Shown: positions 25,601 through 34,382, counted from the stretch's first letter. The stretch: DNA of 34,474 bases from an uncultured cyanobacterium (GCA_903935205.1 CAIZQU010000010.1:1-34474); one strand, 5' to 3'. The notes: generated from the sequence alone by a model not told the origin. Numbers and translations: made by a program.

Positions 25601-25828
25601 GCCTCGCTGGTGGTGCTGCTGCCGCCGCTGGCCGGGGTGTTCGCCACCGCCCCCTTCCCGGTGGCCTGGTTGGGCTGGATGGCCCTGGCCCCGCTGGTGG
25701 TGCTGCTGGTCGACACGCTGCACAAGCGGCTGCAGGCCGCATTGGCCAGGCGAATCCCGCTGGCCCTGGCGATCGCAGCGGCGGCCTGGCGGGCTCGCCC
25801 CGGTGGTGGCCGGCCGGTTGGGGGCTGA
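22664..25828 (+). CDS. Cation P-type ATPase, Na,K-ATPase-like (P2C-type) signature
   Basis: A 1054-residue P2-type pump (ATG at 22664; a GTG at 22649 would add five residues). Motifs: LTGES in the A-domain, IIVANVPEGLLPTVTL in TM4, phosphorylation site DKTGT (Asp354), KGSPLELLERC in the N-domain, and TGDGVNDAP (Asp744). TM6 is LAVDLGTDLLPALGLGAEPP. The VANVPEGL and DLGTD strings are typical of Na,K/H,K-ATPases rather than SERCA, where the other ATPase in this window has VPEGLPA and NLVTDG. Transport of Na+, K+ or H+ is therefore suggested, but not shown. The N-domain carries two Ala/Gly/Pro-rich insertions and an A-S-L-x-x tandem repeat (about codons 375-395), which make it longer than most relatives. 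Translationally coupled to the phosphoribosyltransferase gene upstream. Confidence 0.92.
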   Translation: MPERPPPPAIAAPPGSPRSLATTPRPIASLSTAELLQALASGEEGLDQQEAAERLVRYGPNRLPPLHRRPLLLRLLDQMGHFMALLLWIGGGLAFAAGTPQLGWAIWAVVVINGLFSFLQEYQAERALEALSRSLPRRVRVWRDGQPRWLAADELVVGDRVALAEGERVPADCRLTLALGLAVDQAALTGESQPVPRQAEPIPWRPGSLRLAAAESTNLVLAGTTVASGRAEAFVYATGAETEFGQVAHLTAGTRRSASTLEQQVDRIVHTISTVAVSMGVLAFALSVLFVGLGPLESLVFAVGIIVANVPEGLLPTVTLCLALGVQRMARSRALVRRLSAVETLGSVSVICCDKTGTLTQGRMAVAQIWRPGASLPGASLLEASLQGPGISDASLPLLAASLCCNAQGEGAAGGDATELALLEAARASGLDPLQERRRHQRLAELPFDSLRRRMSVVVAWQGPLPPGLQEEASRAGGAEPAASVRPEAAAAGAGRGEVEAPVPAPGQPRTVTARRLLLTKGSPLELLERCSRQLGPTGAQPLSAADRAAVQAANDAMARRGQRLLAVALRPVDAGEPLAPAATAALALERELVFVALVGLVDPPRPEVPEALRRCREAGIRVTMVTGDYGLTAEAVARQIGLLDPPRAAPLPPVASVGAGDPLAGSDGHRPLAPAAAGTADSGGADPVRVIEGSTLAAISDLQLRQLLKYRRRLVFARMTPEQKLRLVLAYRALGEVVAVTGDGVNDAPALRAADVGLAMGRSGTDVAREAADIVLLDDNFATIIEAIRHGRAVVANIGRFLTYVLASNVPEVVPFLAMVALRIPAALTVLQILAVDLGTDLLPALGLGAEPPEPGVLRLPPRPRGRALLHGGVMLRAYGVLGVTEALLAMGGYLLVWRQHGVGWSELRQLAPLLLHHQAPAPLETLARQASSVAFSMIVAAQMGTLLACRSERRPFWTSLALPNPWLWWGFLSEPALASLVVLLPPLAGVFATAPFPVAWLGWMALAPLVVLLVDTLHKRLQAALARRIPLALAIAAAAWRARPGGGRPVGG

Positions 25829-25834
25829 GGAGCG

Positions 25835-26227
25835 TCAATGTCGGGCCGGCGCTGGCGCTGCCAGCAGCCCGTCGGCCTCCGCCACGCTGGCTCGTCCGTT
25901 GCGTTGCTCGAACAGGCACAGCTCCAGACCCCGGCGCCCGGCCATGGCGGCCTGGGGATAGGTGCCCTCCAGCAGCAGGCTGCTCAGCCCCAGGCTGGGG
26001 AAGTCGATCCGGGAGCCGCGGATCCGAACCGCCGTCAGGCCGCTGGCAGCGACGCAGGCGCTGCGCACCTGCCGGTCGTAGCGGTTCCAGGCCTCGGGGC
26101 TGGAGGCCTGGAGCGGGCCAGCCCCCAGGGCCGCGGCCACCAGGCCCACCAGGAGGAGCGGCGAGAGCCAGCGGGGCAGGGAACGGGGCCGTCTGACCGT
26201 GCTGCAGACCCTGACGGGGCGTGTCAT
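25835..26227 (-). CDS. Small exported protein of unknown function
   Basis: A 130-residue protein from the ATG at 26227 (138 from 26251). An Arg-rich n-region, hydrophobic WLSPLLLVGLVAAALGAGP and a cleavage-like LQA|SS site form a signal peptide. The mature part has two or three cysteines and the segments AWNRYDRQVRSACVAASGL, RIRGSRIDFPSLGLSSLLLE, GTYPQAAMAGRRGLELCLFE and QRNGRASVAEADGLL. The pattern reads like a conserved cyanobacterial periplasmic protein, but I know no function. It converges on the P-type ATPase gene with 6 bp between the stop codons, leaving no room for a terminator of either. Confidence 0.75.
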   Translation of the reverse strand: MTRPVRVCSTVRRPRSLPRWLSPLLLVGLVAAALGAGPLQASSPEAWNRYDRQVRSACVAASGLTAVRIRGSRIDFPSLGLSSLLLEGTYPQAAMAGRRGLELCLFEQRNGRASVAEADGLLAAPAPARH

Positions 26228-27246
26228 CGGAAACCGTGCGATCACGTGCAAGCCGGTGATCCTGCTCCAGGGCGCACACCGCTGGCCGGCGGCTCTGCTG
26301 AGGCTCAGGCCGAGAGGCCCCCAGGTCGGGCATCTTCCCTGACCCGGCGGTGCGCCCCATCCCCGGGGCGGGCGATCCGCTGGTCAGGAGGGGCAGGCCT
26401 TCGATCCTGGCGGAGGCCTGCAGGGTCTGATTGCGGCTGGCAGCGGCAGGACGTGGTGTGGCGCCGCCTTCAGATCGAAGCGGTCGAGGGCGCTGAGCCG
26501 ATGGGCACGGGCCAGGGCTGAGGGCTGGATGGCAGGAGATCGCCGGTGGCATCGGCGCCACCCTCGACCGCGACGCCGCGGGGCTGCAGAGGGTGTCGAG
26601 GCCGATCAGGGCACGAGCTGGCTGGCGGCACGGAAGCGGGCGGGACGGGCCTCCGCTGCATGTTGCGCCTTGCCACAACATCGGCAGGAAGCGGTTGTTC
26701 CGATCTGCGGGGGAGCATCTTGATGGCTTGTCCATCAGCGGAAGCCCATGGGGCTGCCCCGGGCAGGGGCGAGCTGCTGGCTGTGGGCTTGGGGACCCGC
26801 GTCTGGCCCTGGGCGCTGTGGGAGCCGCTGGCCGCGGAATCCAGGGCGGGCTGACGGGGTCTGTGCCAGGACTGCGAAGGAGGCCCGGCCGGTGTTAACG
26901 GGTCGCCCCCATGTCCGTTGCCGCCGTGATGGCGAAAAGGCTCGAGTGGCTGCGGTCGCTCGACACTCTGGCCGGGGGATGGCAGCTGGCTCGGCCATGG
27001 CCACCCGGACGCCACGGGGGCTTCGGCCCGCTGGTTCTGTCCTTGCCTGGGACCTGGACGCAAGCAGGCTCACATCCACCAGGATCTCCTCGGCGGCGGC
27101 GCCTTCGCGTCCTCCTGGCTCGGTCGGATCCTGCCACTCGATTCAGCTGCTCCCCTGCCGACCGGATGCCGATGCGGCTGCGATCAGCGGGCCGCAGCTC
27201 CAGCGATCGATCCCGAATGATCCGCCGCTGATGATCACGAGATAAG
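26228..27246. other. About 1 kb of G+C-rich DNA without a recognisable gene
   Basis: Open frames exist on both strands (for example minus 26470-27063 and plus 26748-27245), but their translations are Arg/Pro/Ser/Ala-rich, match no family and have overlapping competitors in other frames, as expected by chance in G+C-rich DNA. No RNA gene or inverted repeat was recognised. It could hold decayed genes. Confidence 0.5.
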
Positions 27247-27333
27247 GGTCAAACGCTCGATCAAAGATCTCGATCAAAGATCTCGATCAAAGATCTCGAT
27301 CAAAGAGCTCGATCAAAGAGCTCGATCATCAGG
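27247..27333. repeat. 13-bp tandem repeats (five full units)
   Basis: Five full 13-bp units from 27258 to 27322, three CGATCAAAGATCT followed by two CGATCAAAGAGCT, flanked by partial units on both sides (GGTCAAACGCT and CGATCATCAGG). Each unit contains the palindromic half AGATCT or GAGCTC, so the array has a repeated dyad. It is intergenic. The right-hand block differing from the left by one base indicates unit duplication. Confidence 0.92.
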
Positions 27334-27438
27334 ACATCTCGCTCTGCCCCCATCGGAGCGGCCGGCCCATGGAGAGCTTGCGGCCCTGCCGATGCCCTTG
27401 CGAGTGTGGTTCTCCACGACGCCCATGGATTTCCATGC

Positions 27439-27708
27439 TCAGCAACGACCAGGCCTCAGCCAGTCGGGGCGTTCAGCATCAGGCCCTCCCTGGCCGGCGT
27501 CCTCCGTTCGACCTGCCTGTTGACGCGCCCCTGGGCCAGGATTGGCCGTGGAGAGTGCCAGATAGATGAGATTCTCGGCAAGTTCGCACACAGGCTGGCC
27601 CAGTCGAGAACTGATCTGGACCAGGCAGTCGTGGAGCTCCTCAGAGATCTCCAGGTCAAGCTGCTGAGGAAGCTTGGTGGGGTCCAGTCGCCAGATGCTG
27701 TCGGTCAC
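27439..27708 (-). CDS. Small protein, possibly ribbon-helix-helix-like
   Basis: An 89-residue frame starting MTDSIWRLDPTKLPQQLDLE, followed by ISEELHDCLVQISSRLGQPV and CELAENLIYLAL. This first 53 residues alternate a short strand-like segment and two amphipathic helices, the look of a ribbon-helix-helix or similar small DNA-binding or antitoxin-like protein. The remaining 36 residues are Gly/Arg/Pro-rich low-complexity and may be a run-on after loss of an earlier stop. No partner gene is adjacent. The family is not recognised with certainty. Confidence 0.55.
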   Translation of the reverse strand: MTDSIWRLDPTKLPQQLDLEISEELHDCLVQISSRLGQPVCELAENLIYLALSTANPGPGARQQAGRTEDAGQGGPDAERPDWLRPGRC

Positions 27709-27884
27709 GGGGCGGACGCGGATGAGATTTATTCAGATTCTGCATAGCGCCAGGCCCGTCCATCACCGATTTGTGGCAGGACAGGTCGATCTGCCTCAGG
27801 GCTGCGCCCAGAGTGCGGCCAAGTGCGGCTGTTCGGTGTGTGGCTGCGGCCGCCGCCAGAGCGCCCATGGCTCAGCTGGAGCTC

Positions 27885-28883
27885 TCAGGCGAGACTTTGC
27901 GCAGGCGGAGGCCATGAACCGTCGCCGGTGGCAGCCGCCATCAGCGGCGCATTCAGGCCGGCCCCTGGATCCGTTGCCCCCATCTGCTGATCAGGCCAGG
28001 AGTGTGAGCCGCAAAGCCTGATCTCTGGAAATCTCACGACCAACTCTGCGGCTTTGCTTCTGAGATGCTCGAGCAGCCCGAGCAAGCGGGGATGGCTGGC
28101 ATACTCCCTTCTAACCACCAGAGTATCTCCAACCTGCAGGGGAATCTTCACGGGAAGAATGACTTTCGGCTGCTCAAACAAATCCATGCTCATCGCTGTC
28201 GCGTAACCAATCACCAGATCCGATGACACCATGCCTTCCCATTTCTGGTGGTCGTAGCGTTTAAGCCTCTGGGGATCATTCCAAAGGTCGAGCCGCTTCA
28301 GCACCGCTTCGATTTTTGGGAAGGCATTTTCCGGTAGTGCCAGGGAGGGGTAATGGCGCATATCCTCCCAGCTGATCGCATCCCCCTTCTTTGCCAGTGG
28401 ATGCTCTGGGCTCACCACAAGATGTGTGGGTAGGCGGGTGAGATGAAAGCAGCTCAGATCAGGGTCCCCATCTTCGGGGACATCGGGATAGCAGCCGATC
28501 CATGCATCGATCACACGGTTGCGAAGATGGCGAAGCGGAGTATGGATCTCGATGGAATCAAAGTTGCCCGCAATCCAGCCACTGGGAGCGGGGTCACAAT
28601 AGAAGGGCCCGGAGTAGTACTGCGACTCGATTCGCAATGGCAAATCCTTTGACCAGCGATAGTGCTGATGCACGGCGCGCTCAAGATTGAGCAGATCCTG
28701 ATCGCCAATCACCTCCCACTCTCCTTGTCTTTTGACGATGGTGAGCGCAAAGATGTCCGATACGGATTGAACGGCTCGGCTCACCTTGGGCTGTGAGATC
28801 CCCAGCCGCTGGGCCGCACTGGCCCCCGTGCGCAACCAGATGATCAGATCCAGGCAAGCCAAATCTTCAACGCTAACAACCAT
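27885..28883 (-). CDS. LysR-type transcriptional regulator
   Basis: A 332-residue LysR-like regulator. The N-terminal winged HTH (about 5-60) has TGASAAQRLGISQPKVSRAV, the recognition-helix region, and QSVSDIFALTIVKRQGEW. The effector domain (about 85-295) has the usual alternation, with an IDAWIGCYPD strand, THLVVSPEHPLAKKG and SSDLVIGYATAMSM. The HTH is slightly shorter than the family norm and the gene is more A+T-rich than its surroundings. The last 40 or so codons (after RLCGSH, about 28010) switch abruptly to G+C-rich, Pro/Ala/Gly-rich sequence; the original stop may have been lost. The divergent upstream region shows no gene I recognise as its target. Effector unknown. Confidence 0.87.
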   Translation of the reverse strand: MVVSVEDLACLDLIIWLRTGASAAQRLGISQPKVSRAVQSVSDIFALTIVKRQGEWEVIGDQDLLNLERAVHQHYRWSKDLPLRIESQYYSGPFYCDPAPSGWIAGNFDSIEIHTPLRHLRNRVIDAWIGCYPDVPEDGDPDLSCFHLTRLPTHLVVSPEHPLAKKGDAISWEDMRHYPSLALPENAFPKIEAVLKRLDLWNDPQRLKRYDHQKWEGMVSSDLVIGYATAMSMDLFEQPKVILPVKIPLQVGDTLVVRREYASHPRLLGLLEHLRSKAAELVVRFPEIRLCGSHSWPDQQMGATDPGAGLNAPLMAAATGDGSWPPPAQSLA

Positions 28884-29727
28884 GGAGCGATGAGTTGGGC
28901 GAGGCGGTCTGATGCCTCCCCAATTCTATTTCTGCATCAAGTTGATCAGCGCCGTTGATGCAGAACCGTGGCTCTGTGTTGCGATCTGCGAATCTGTCGC
29001 TCTCGGTTGGAGGCGGGCACTCCACTCCTTCAAGGCCTCGCTGCCTTGGCCGGATGGCAGCGGATCACCATGGCGTTCGGGCCCAGGTTGCGGTTCGCGT
29101 GTCAATTCAAGGTGTCGCGTCAAGGTGTCGCGCTGATTGCTCCCTGGGTTCGATCTCAGGCTGCGATCGGCTCGAGCCGCTGGACCAGCATTCCAGGACC
29201 TCAGCACCCCAGCCAGCCATTCGGCCGGCCGCTTCACAGCGCGGTCGGGTTCCCGCCACCGAGGTGCTGCAGGAAGCCGCCTGGGCCGATGAGCCGGTGC
29301 TTGAACGGCCCGATGTCGACAGGGATGCCATCGCGCCCCAGGCAACGGTTTGCATCGGCTGCGACCAGCGCCGAGCACTCCCATCCCCAGGCGGCGGCGG
29401 GCTGGCCGGCGGCGGCGGCTGCCATGGGCCAGCCATCGGGCGCGGCGCTATTCGCCCAACCCCCGGCTCCGGCCGCCGGCAGCGTGGGAGCACTGCCCAG
29501 CCAGGACCGAAGCGGATCCTGGAGCAGCCGCAGTCGCGCATCCCGCAGGGGACGATCGCGAGCCGCTGCAGGCCCGTGATTGCGATGGACGGCTCAGCGT
29601 CAGCGCCCCCAGGGCCGAGAGGCAGAAGAGGGACACCACGACGAATGACGACTGCTGCTCCGAAGCGAAGCCTCGGCCTTAGCGAATTCGCTCCTCCCGC
29701 CGCAGGGGCCCGGCCGGGGTAGCGCCC
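28884..29727. other. About 840 bp upstream of the LysR gene, no convincing gene
   Basis: Both strands have open frames, none with a recognisable domain. On the minus strand, fragments such as MVSLFCLSALGALTLS (29592-29639 region, signal-peptide-like) and ALVAADANRCLGRDGIPVDI (29300-29370 region, protein-like) appear in different frames. This hints at a decayed exported-protein gene, but I cannot join them with confidence. AGGTGTCGCG occurs twice in tandem near 29110-29135 (CAAGGTGTCGCGTCAAGGTGTCGCG). Confidence 0.45.
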
Positions 29728-29733
29728 TAGGCT
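29728..29733 (+). promoter_or_regulatory. Possible -10 element (TAGGCT) before the small gene at 29756
   Basis: TAGGCT in a CCCTAGGCT context lies 28 nt before the GTG at 29756 and fits TAnnnT. It would give a leader of roughly 16 nt. A GGGATGG run just before the GTG may serve as ribosome-binding site. No clear -35 box. Confidence 0.3.
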
Positions 29734-29755
29734 GTTGGTCCACTGCCGGGATGGC

Positions 29756-29959
29756 GTGAACTACAGCCTCTTGACCCACGATTCCTGGGGTGTTCTCAAG
29801 ATCGCCGATTTCACATCCCTCGACGAGGCGCGCCAGGCTTTCAGCAGCCTCTGTCAGGATCCCTGGTACCGCAATGATGGCACCGTCAAGGGTATTGAAC
29901 TCGTGCAAGCTAACCCCGCTGGTGAGTCGCAACGCGTCGACTGGTTTGCCTTTGCCTAG
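29756..29959 (+). CDS. Small cyanobacterial protein, unknown function
   Basis: A 67-residue protein: MNYSLLTHDSWGVLKIADFT, SLDEARQAFSSLCQDPWYRN, DGTVKGIELVQANPAGESQR and VDWFAFA. The pattern (strand, helix with DEARQAFxxLCQDPW, then DGTVKGIELV) is coherent and resembles small conserved proteins of marine and freshwater picocyanobacteria. I know no function. I prefer GTG 29756 over the TTG at 29735, because the eight extra residues look unconserved and GTG has a GGGATGG run four bases upstream. The gene stands alone, about 380 bp before the CDGSH gene. Confidence 0.75.
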   Translation: MNYSLLTHDSWGVLKIADFTSLDEARQAFSSLCQDPWYRNDGTVKGIELVQANPAGESQRVDWFAFA

Positions 29960-30337
29960 GAACGGATCACCAGGGCGCCGATCACCAGGAACCTGAATCC
30001 TGGCCTGCTTGGTTCCGGGTCCACTGAAAAGCCATGCAGGAGCCTGTCGCGCGTCAACCCGAATGGCCCCGAATCCATGGGCTGATCCGGCCAGGGATTG
30101 AAACCTGCTCTCCCATCGACCGTATCCACGTCGCGCTTGTGGCGTGCCTACCAACGGCAGGAACGATCGGTCCGCCACCCGCCAGGGAGACGGGTCGGGG
30201 CTTCCGCTGCAAACCCAGGTCGGGATCGTTCGCCCCATCCGAAGCGACCCCAGGCGCCGGGATCGTTGGTTGGTCGCTGCCGCACACCTGAGCACCACCC
30301 ACACTGGAGGAGTCCACCCTTCGGCCGCCGGCCCCTG

Positions 30338-30652
30338 ATGACGGAGCCCGACCCACCGCCCCCGGCCAGTGCCGTTGCCCCGGCCGTCCACGCCAACGGC
30401 GCCGGCAACCCAGGACCGGAACCCCTGGAGCTGCCCGCCGGCGTGCATCAGCTCTGCGGCTGCGGCCGCAGCCGCCACGGCTGGTTCTGCGATGGCGCCC
30501 ACCTCGGCAGCGGCCGGGTGTTCTACGAATTGCGGCTGGAGGCCCCGGCCACGGTGCTGCTCTGCCGCTGCCACCGCTCCCACCGCTACCCCCTCTGCGA
30601 CGGCCGCCATGGCGACCCATCGGCCAGACCCTGGTGGCGCTGGTGGCGATGA
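30338..30652 (+). CDS. CDGSH iron-sulfur domain protein (two motifs)
   Basis: A 104-residue protein with two CDGSH-type [2Fe-2S] motifs: CGCGRSRHGWFCDGAH (40-55) and CRCHRSHRYPLCDGRH (76-91). Both keep the C-x-C-x2-S-x3-(P/W)-x-C-D-G-x2-H pattern that binds one cluster with three Cys and one His. Tandem-motif proteins of this kind (mitoNEET relatives) are single-chain in bacteria and are proposed to act in iron-sulfur or redox transfer. A Pro/Ala-rich N-terminus precedes the domain. The frame is open from 30098, but only the part after the ATG at 30338 is protein-like. The stop overlaps the next gene's ATG (ATGA, 30649-30652). Confidence 0.87.
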   Translation: MTEPDPPPPASAVAPAVHANGAGNPGPEPLELPAGVHQLCGCGRSRHGWFCDGAHLGSGRVFYELRLEAPATVLLCRCHRSHRYPLCDGRHGDPSARPWWRWWR

Positions 30653-31035
30653 CGGGCGCGATCGTGCTGGCGGCCGATGACCCGGCCACCCTGGCTCGGT
30701 TCTATGGCGCTCTGCTGGCGGTCACCCCCCAGCCGGGCCTTGGCCCGAGCCACTGGCGGGTTCCCTGGCCCTCTGGCGGCTGGCTGGAGCTCTATGCCCC
30801 CTCCAGCCGCCGGCCCCAGCCGCGCCAGCCCGGCCGGCTGTCCCTCTGCCTGCAACGCTCCAGCGCTGAGGGCGACGACGATGCCGACGCCGCAGCGCTG
30901 TTGGACGACTGGATCGCCGCCAGCCTGGAGCTGGGCGCCACGCTGCTGGAGCCAGCGCGGCGCGAGCCCTTCGGCGCGGAGGCCTGGCTGCTCGATCCGG
31001 AAGGCAATCGCTTTCTGTTGCTGCTGCGGGGGTGA
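30649..31035 (+). CDS. VOC (glyoxalase/bleomycin-resistance) family protein
   Basis: A 128-residue protein with one vicinal-oxygen-chelate module: an N-terminal MTGAIVLAADDPATLARFYG strand-helix, a GGWLELYAP metal-ligand strand, and a closing EAWLLDPEGNRFLLL. This is the typical length and layout of uncharacterised VOC proteins related to glyoxalase I. The Glu of WLELY is a candidate metal ligand; a full ligand set was not verified. The ATG overlaps the CDGSH stop codon by four bases (ATGA), which indicates translational coupling. A GTG five codons upstream is an alternative. Substrate unknown. Confidence 0.82.
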   Translation: MTGAIVLAADDPATLARFYGALLAVTPQPGLGPSHWRVPWPSGGWLELYAPSSRRPQPRQPGRLSLCLQRSSAEGDDDADAAALLDDWIAASLELGATLLEPARREPFGAEAWLLDPEGNRFLLLLRG

Positions 31036-32301
<1,266 letters not shown>

Positions 32302-33123
32302 TTAAGGGGCGGTGCTCAGCGGGGGCGTGGTGGCAAAGCTGTCATTGTCTGCATTCTCTGCATTCACCTTTTCGCCATAGCTGGCTGGCCAACGGCGAGA
32401 AGGCAGGTGTAGCGTGCCAAAGAGGCGATCAATCCAAGGGAAGATAGCGGCATAATTTTTGTCAATCGACTCAAGCGACTCATTGCTGTGATGCCAATGA
32501 TGAAAGGCGGGACTTGCCAGCCACTTCTCCAAGGGACCAAACCGCCAGTTGATGTTGGCATGCACGAAATAGGCCCAGAGACCACCGATAAGCAAATAGG
32601 AGCTCATCAACGCCGTACCCTGACCGAGGGACCCTTGAGCGAGACCCGTGCCATAAATGAGCGCCACCCCACACAGTTTAACGAACACCATATCCAATGG
32701 GTGTGCTCTGCTGGTTACCAGCCAGTCGATCGTCTCAGCCTGGTGATGGATGCGATGAAAGTGCCAAAGAAAGGGTATTTCGTGGCTCCAGCGATGGCCC
32801 CAGTAGGAGCCAATGTCACCAATGATCACTGCCAGAGCGAAACGTAGAAGCAGTGGTATGGAGGAGACCCAGTGGAAGAATCCCGAAGCGTAGACAGGCC
32901 GGATCACAGCCACCAGCACACCGACCACAACCGCCATCAGCAGCTGCGGAAGCAGCGAATTGACAAAATGAAAGATGAGATCCTGATGAAAATTCTTACG
33001 TAGCAGCGCGGTGTTGCGCCGGGCAAATGCAAGCTCCAGCGGCACAAAGATGACAAGCAACATAAAAAAGCCCTGCAGAGATTGCAGAACCATGCCATAG
33101 AAATGGATCAATTCGGTCTTCAT
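32302..33123 (-). CDS. Fatty acid hydroxylase / sterol desaturase superfamily protein
   Basis: A 273-residue membrane di-iron enzyme. Histidine boxes are HRWSH (110-114), HFHRIHH (121-127), HxN in FVHANINW (about 188), and HHWHH (208-212), in the order and spacing of the fatty acid hydroxylase superfamily (C-5 sterol desaturase, ceramide hydroxylase, carotenoid hydroxylase). Four or five hydrophobic segments precede and separate them. It should use O2 and reduced electron carriers to hydroxylate or desaturate a lipid in the membrane; the substrate is not deducible. A hydrophilic tail (after about 245) is Asn/Glu/Ala-rich. The gene is more A+T-rich than the core of the window. Start ATG 33123 without a strong ribosome-binding site. 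Confidence 0.88.
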   Translation of the reverse strand: MKTELIHFYGMVLQSLQGFFMLLVIFVPLELAFARRNTALLRKNFHQDLIFHFVNSLLPQLLMAVVVGVLVAVIRPVYASGFFHWVSSIPLLLRFALAVIIGDIGSYWGHRWSHEIPFLWHFHRIHHQAETIDWLVTSRAHPLDMVFVKLCGVALIYGTGLAQGSLGQGTALMSSYLLIGGLWAYFVHANINWRFGPLEKWLASPAFHHWHHSNESLESIDKNYAAIFPWIDRLFGTLHLPSRRWPASYGEKVNAENADNDSFATTPPLSTAP

Positions 33124-33146
33124 GCGGGTTGAACTCGCGGCTGATT

Positions 33147-33183
33147 AAAAATAGGCCTGACCATGATGCAAGTCTGGGCAGGC
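33147..33183 (-). terminator. Weak candidate terminator after the PEP-CTERM gene
   Basis: On the minus strand, GCCTG (33183-33179) can pair with CAGGC (33159-33155) across a 19-nt loop, followed by CTATTTTT. It lies after the stop of the 33242 gene and just before the hydroxylase start, so it could separate the two. The stem is only five base pairs. Confidence 0.3.
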
Positions 33184-33241
33184 TTTTGTGGTTTAAGAAG
33201 TTACTTTGAAAAGCAATAGGGCTGACTGTAGCTCTCCCCGA

Positions 33242-34180
33242 TTAGATCGACATTTTAAGGCGCTGGCGCAGGCGTCGTGCCGTTGTGAAAGCAAGACCAG
33301 CGCCCAGCAGTGGCATCGGGCTCGGAGTGGATGCGGTAGGGGGGGTAGGCGGATTAGGCGGATTGGGTGGAGTGGGAGGAGGCGTGGTGGAATTTTCGAG
33401 AATCTGAACGTTATCCAGCAGCAAGAAAGGAGGCATGCTGTCAATCCCAGAGGGCTCACCGCCGCCATTGACGTTACCCCAGGCTGTAAAGGATAGATCG
33501 ATGAAAGTAGCTGACGGCTGGAAAGTTGTACTGTAGCTTTGCCATGGGGTGAAACCCTTGGACGGGTTGACCCAGGGTCCAACTTCAATTGCCGAGCCGG
33601 AGATTCCGCCTACGATCCACTTCTGTGAGGTAGCGCCCGTGTAGTTGTTAGCGTCTAAACCTTGCTGTGCACCTGCATACTCAAAACTTAGTGTGTAGGT
33701 TTTGGTAGTATCTAAGCCAGAAACGACTTGAGAGAGCTTGGAACGGCCAAAATCACCATCAATCGCAAGGAATTTGCCACCGTTGCTGCTACCAGTGAAC
33801 CCATTATTGGAATAACTGATCGTGTTAGCGGGACCCCAAAAATAAAGCTGCTCGCGAACCGTGTTGTTGTAAATAGCACCAAAACCCCCGCCGCTTGGAC
33901 GTGTGGCTGCCTGATCGTTGACCACAAAAGCGTAACCGTGGGAGTTGGCAGATGTGATGACCCCACCGCAATTAAGAAGACATGTTTTCGTCCAAGCACT
34001 AAGATCGACAAGTTTGTCGATATGGCCTATTCCGTTGGTATCAGCATAGGCTGACTTTGTTGTGCTGGTCTCAAAGTCTCCATTGACCACGAGATTGGCG
34101 GCATTCGCCGAAGTCTGAAGTATAGCTCCAGCGAAGATTGTTGTCGCCAGCATCGATTTATGCGAGATGCAAAATTTCAC
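33242..34180 (-). CDS. Secreted PEP-CTERM protein, cyanobacterial type (long)
   Basis: A 312-residue surface or exopolymer protein. A signal peptide (MLATTIFAGAILQTSANA|AN) is followed by NLVVNGDFETS, the common start of carbohydrate-binding-like 'choice of anchor' domains in PEP-CTERM proteins, then a beta-rich, Gly/Ser/Asn-rich body. A proline-rich linker (PPPTPPNPPNPPTPP) precedes the sorting signal PSPMPLLGAGLAF, a short hydrophobic stretch and RRLRQRLK. This tail matches that of the protein at 15639. Start is a GTG (34180) with an AGGGAG run about 15 nt upstream; an ATG nine codons in is the alternative. Much more A+T-rich than most of the window. Likely exported and cleaved by exosortase, whose gene is not here. 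Confidence 0.88.
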   Translation of the reverse strand: MKFCISHKSMLATTIFAGAILQTSANAANLVVNGDFETSTTKSAYADTNGIGHIDKLVDLSAWTKTCLLNCGGVITSANSHGYAFVVNDQAATRPSGGGFGAIYNNTVREQLYFWGPANTISYSNNGFTGSSNGGKFLAIDGDFGRSKLSQVVSGLDTTKTYTLSFEYAGAQQGLDANNYTGATSQKWIVGGISGSAIEVGPWVNPSKGFTPWQSYSTTFQPSATFIDLSFTAWGNVNGGGEPSGIDSMPPFLLLDNVQILENSTTPPPTPPNPPNPPTPPTASTPSPMPLLGAGLAFTTARRLRQRLKMSI

Positions 34181-34382
34181 GTTATAGAAGCAAGCTCCCT
34201 TAACACTGTAACATAAACCTGCACTAGATGCTTTATTATGGGTAAACGCTGACTTTCCGCGGGGGCCCGGAATCGTGTTGAGCGGCCGTACAGGGGCCAG
34301 GGCCCATTAGAAGTCTGTCCCAGTCGCTCTCGTCGGCCGCCGCCATCTGCGCTGCTTTGCGCGGGAACCGCCTTTCATCGCG
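34181..34382. other. Junction between the PEP-CTERM promoter and a probable IS end
   Basis: The first 70 bp are A+T-rich and should hold the promoter of the minus-strand PEP-CTERM gene; TATGTT at about 34206-34211 (minus) is a possible -10. G+C content jumps at about 34255. ACAGGGGCCAGGGCCCATTAGAAG near 34288-34311 contains the palindrome GGGCC/GGCCC and could be the left end of the insertion element whose transposase starts at 34383; the terminal repeat cannot be verified because the other end is outside the window. Confidence 0.4.
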
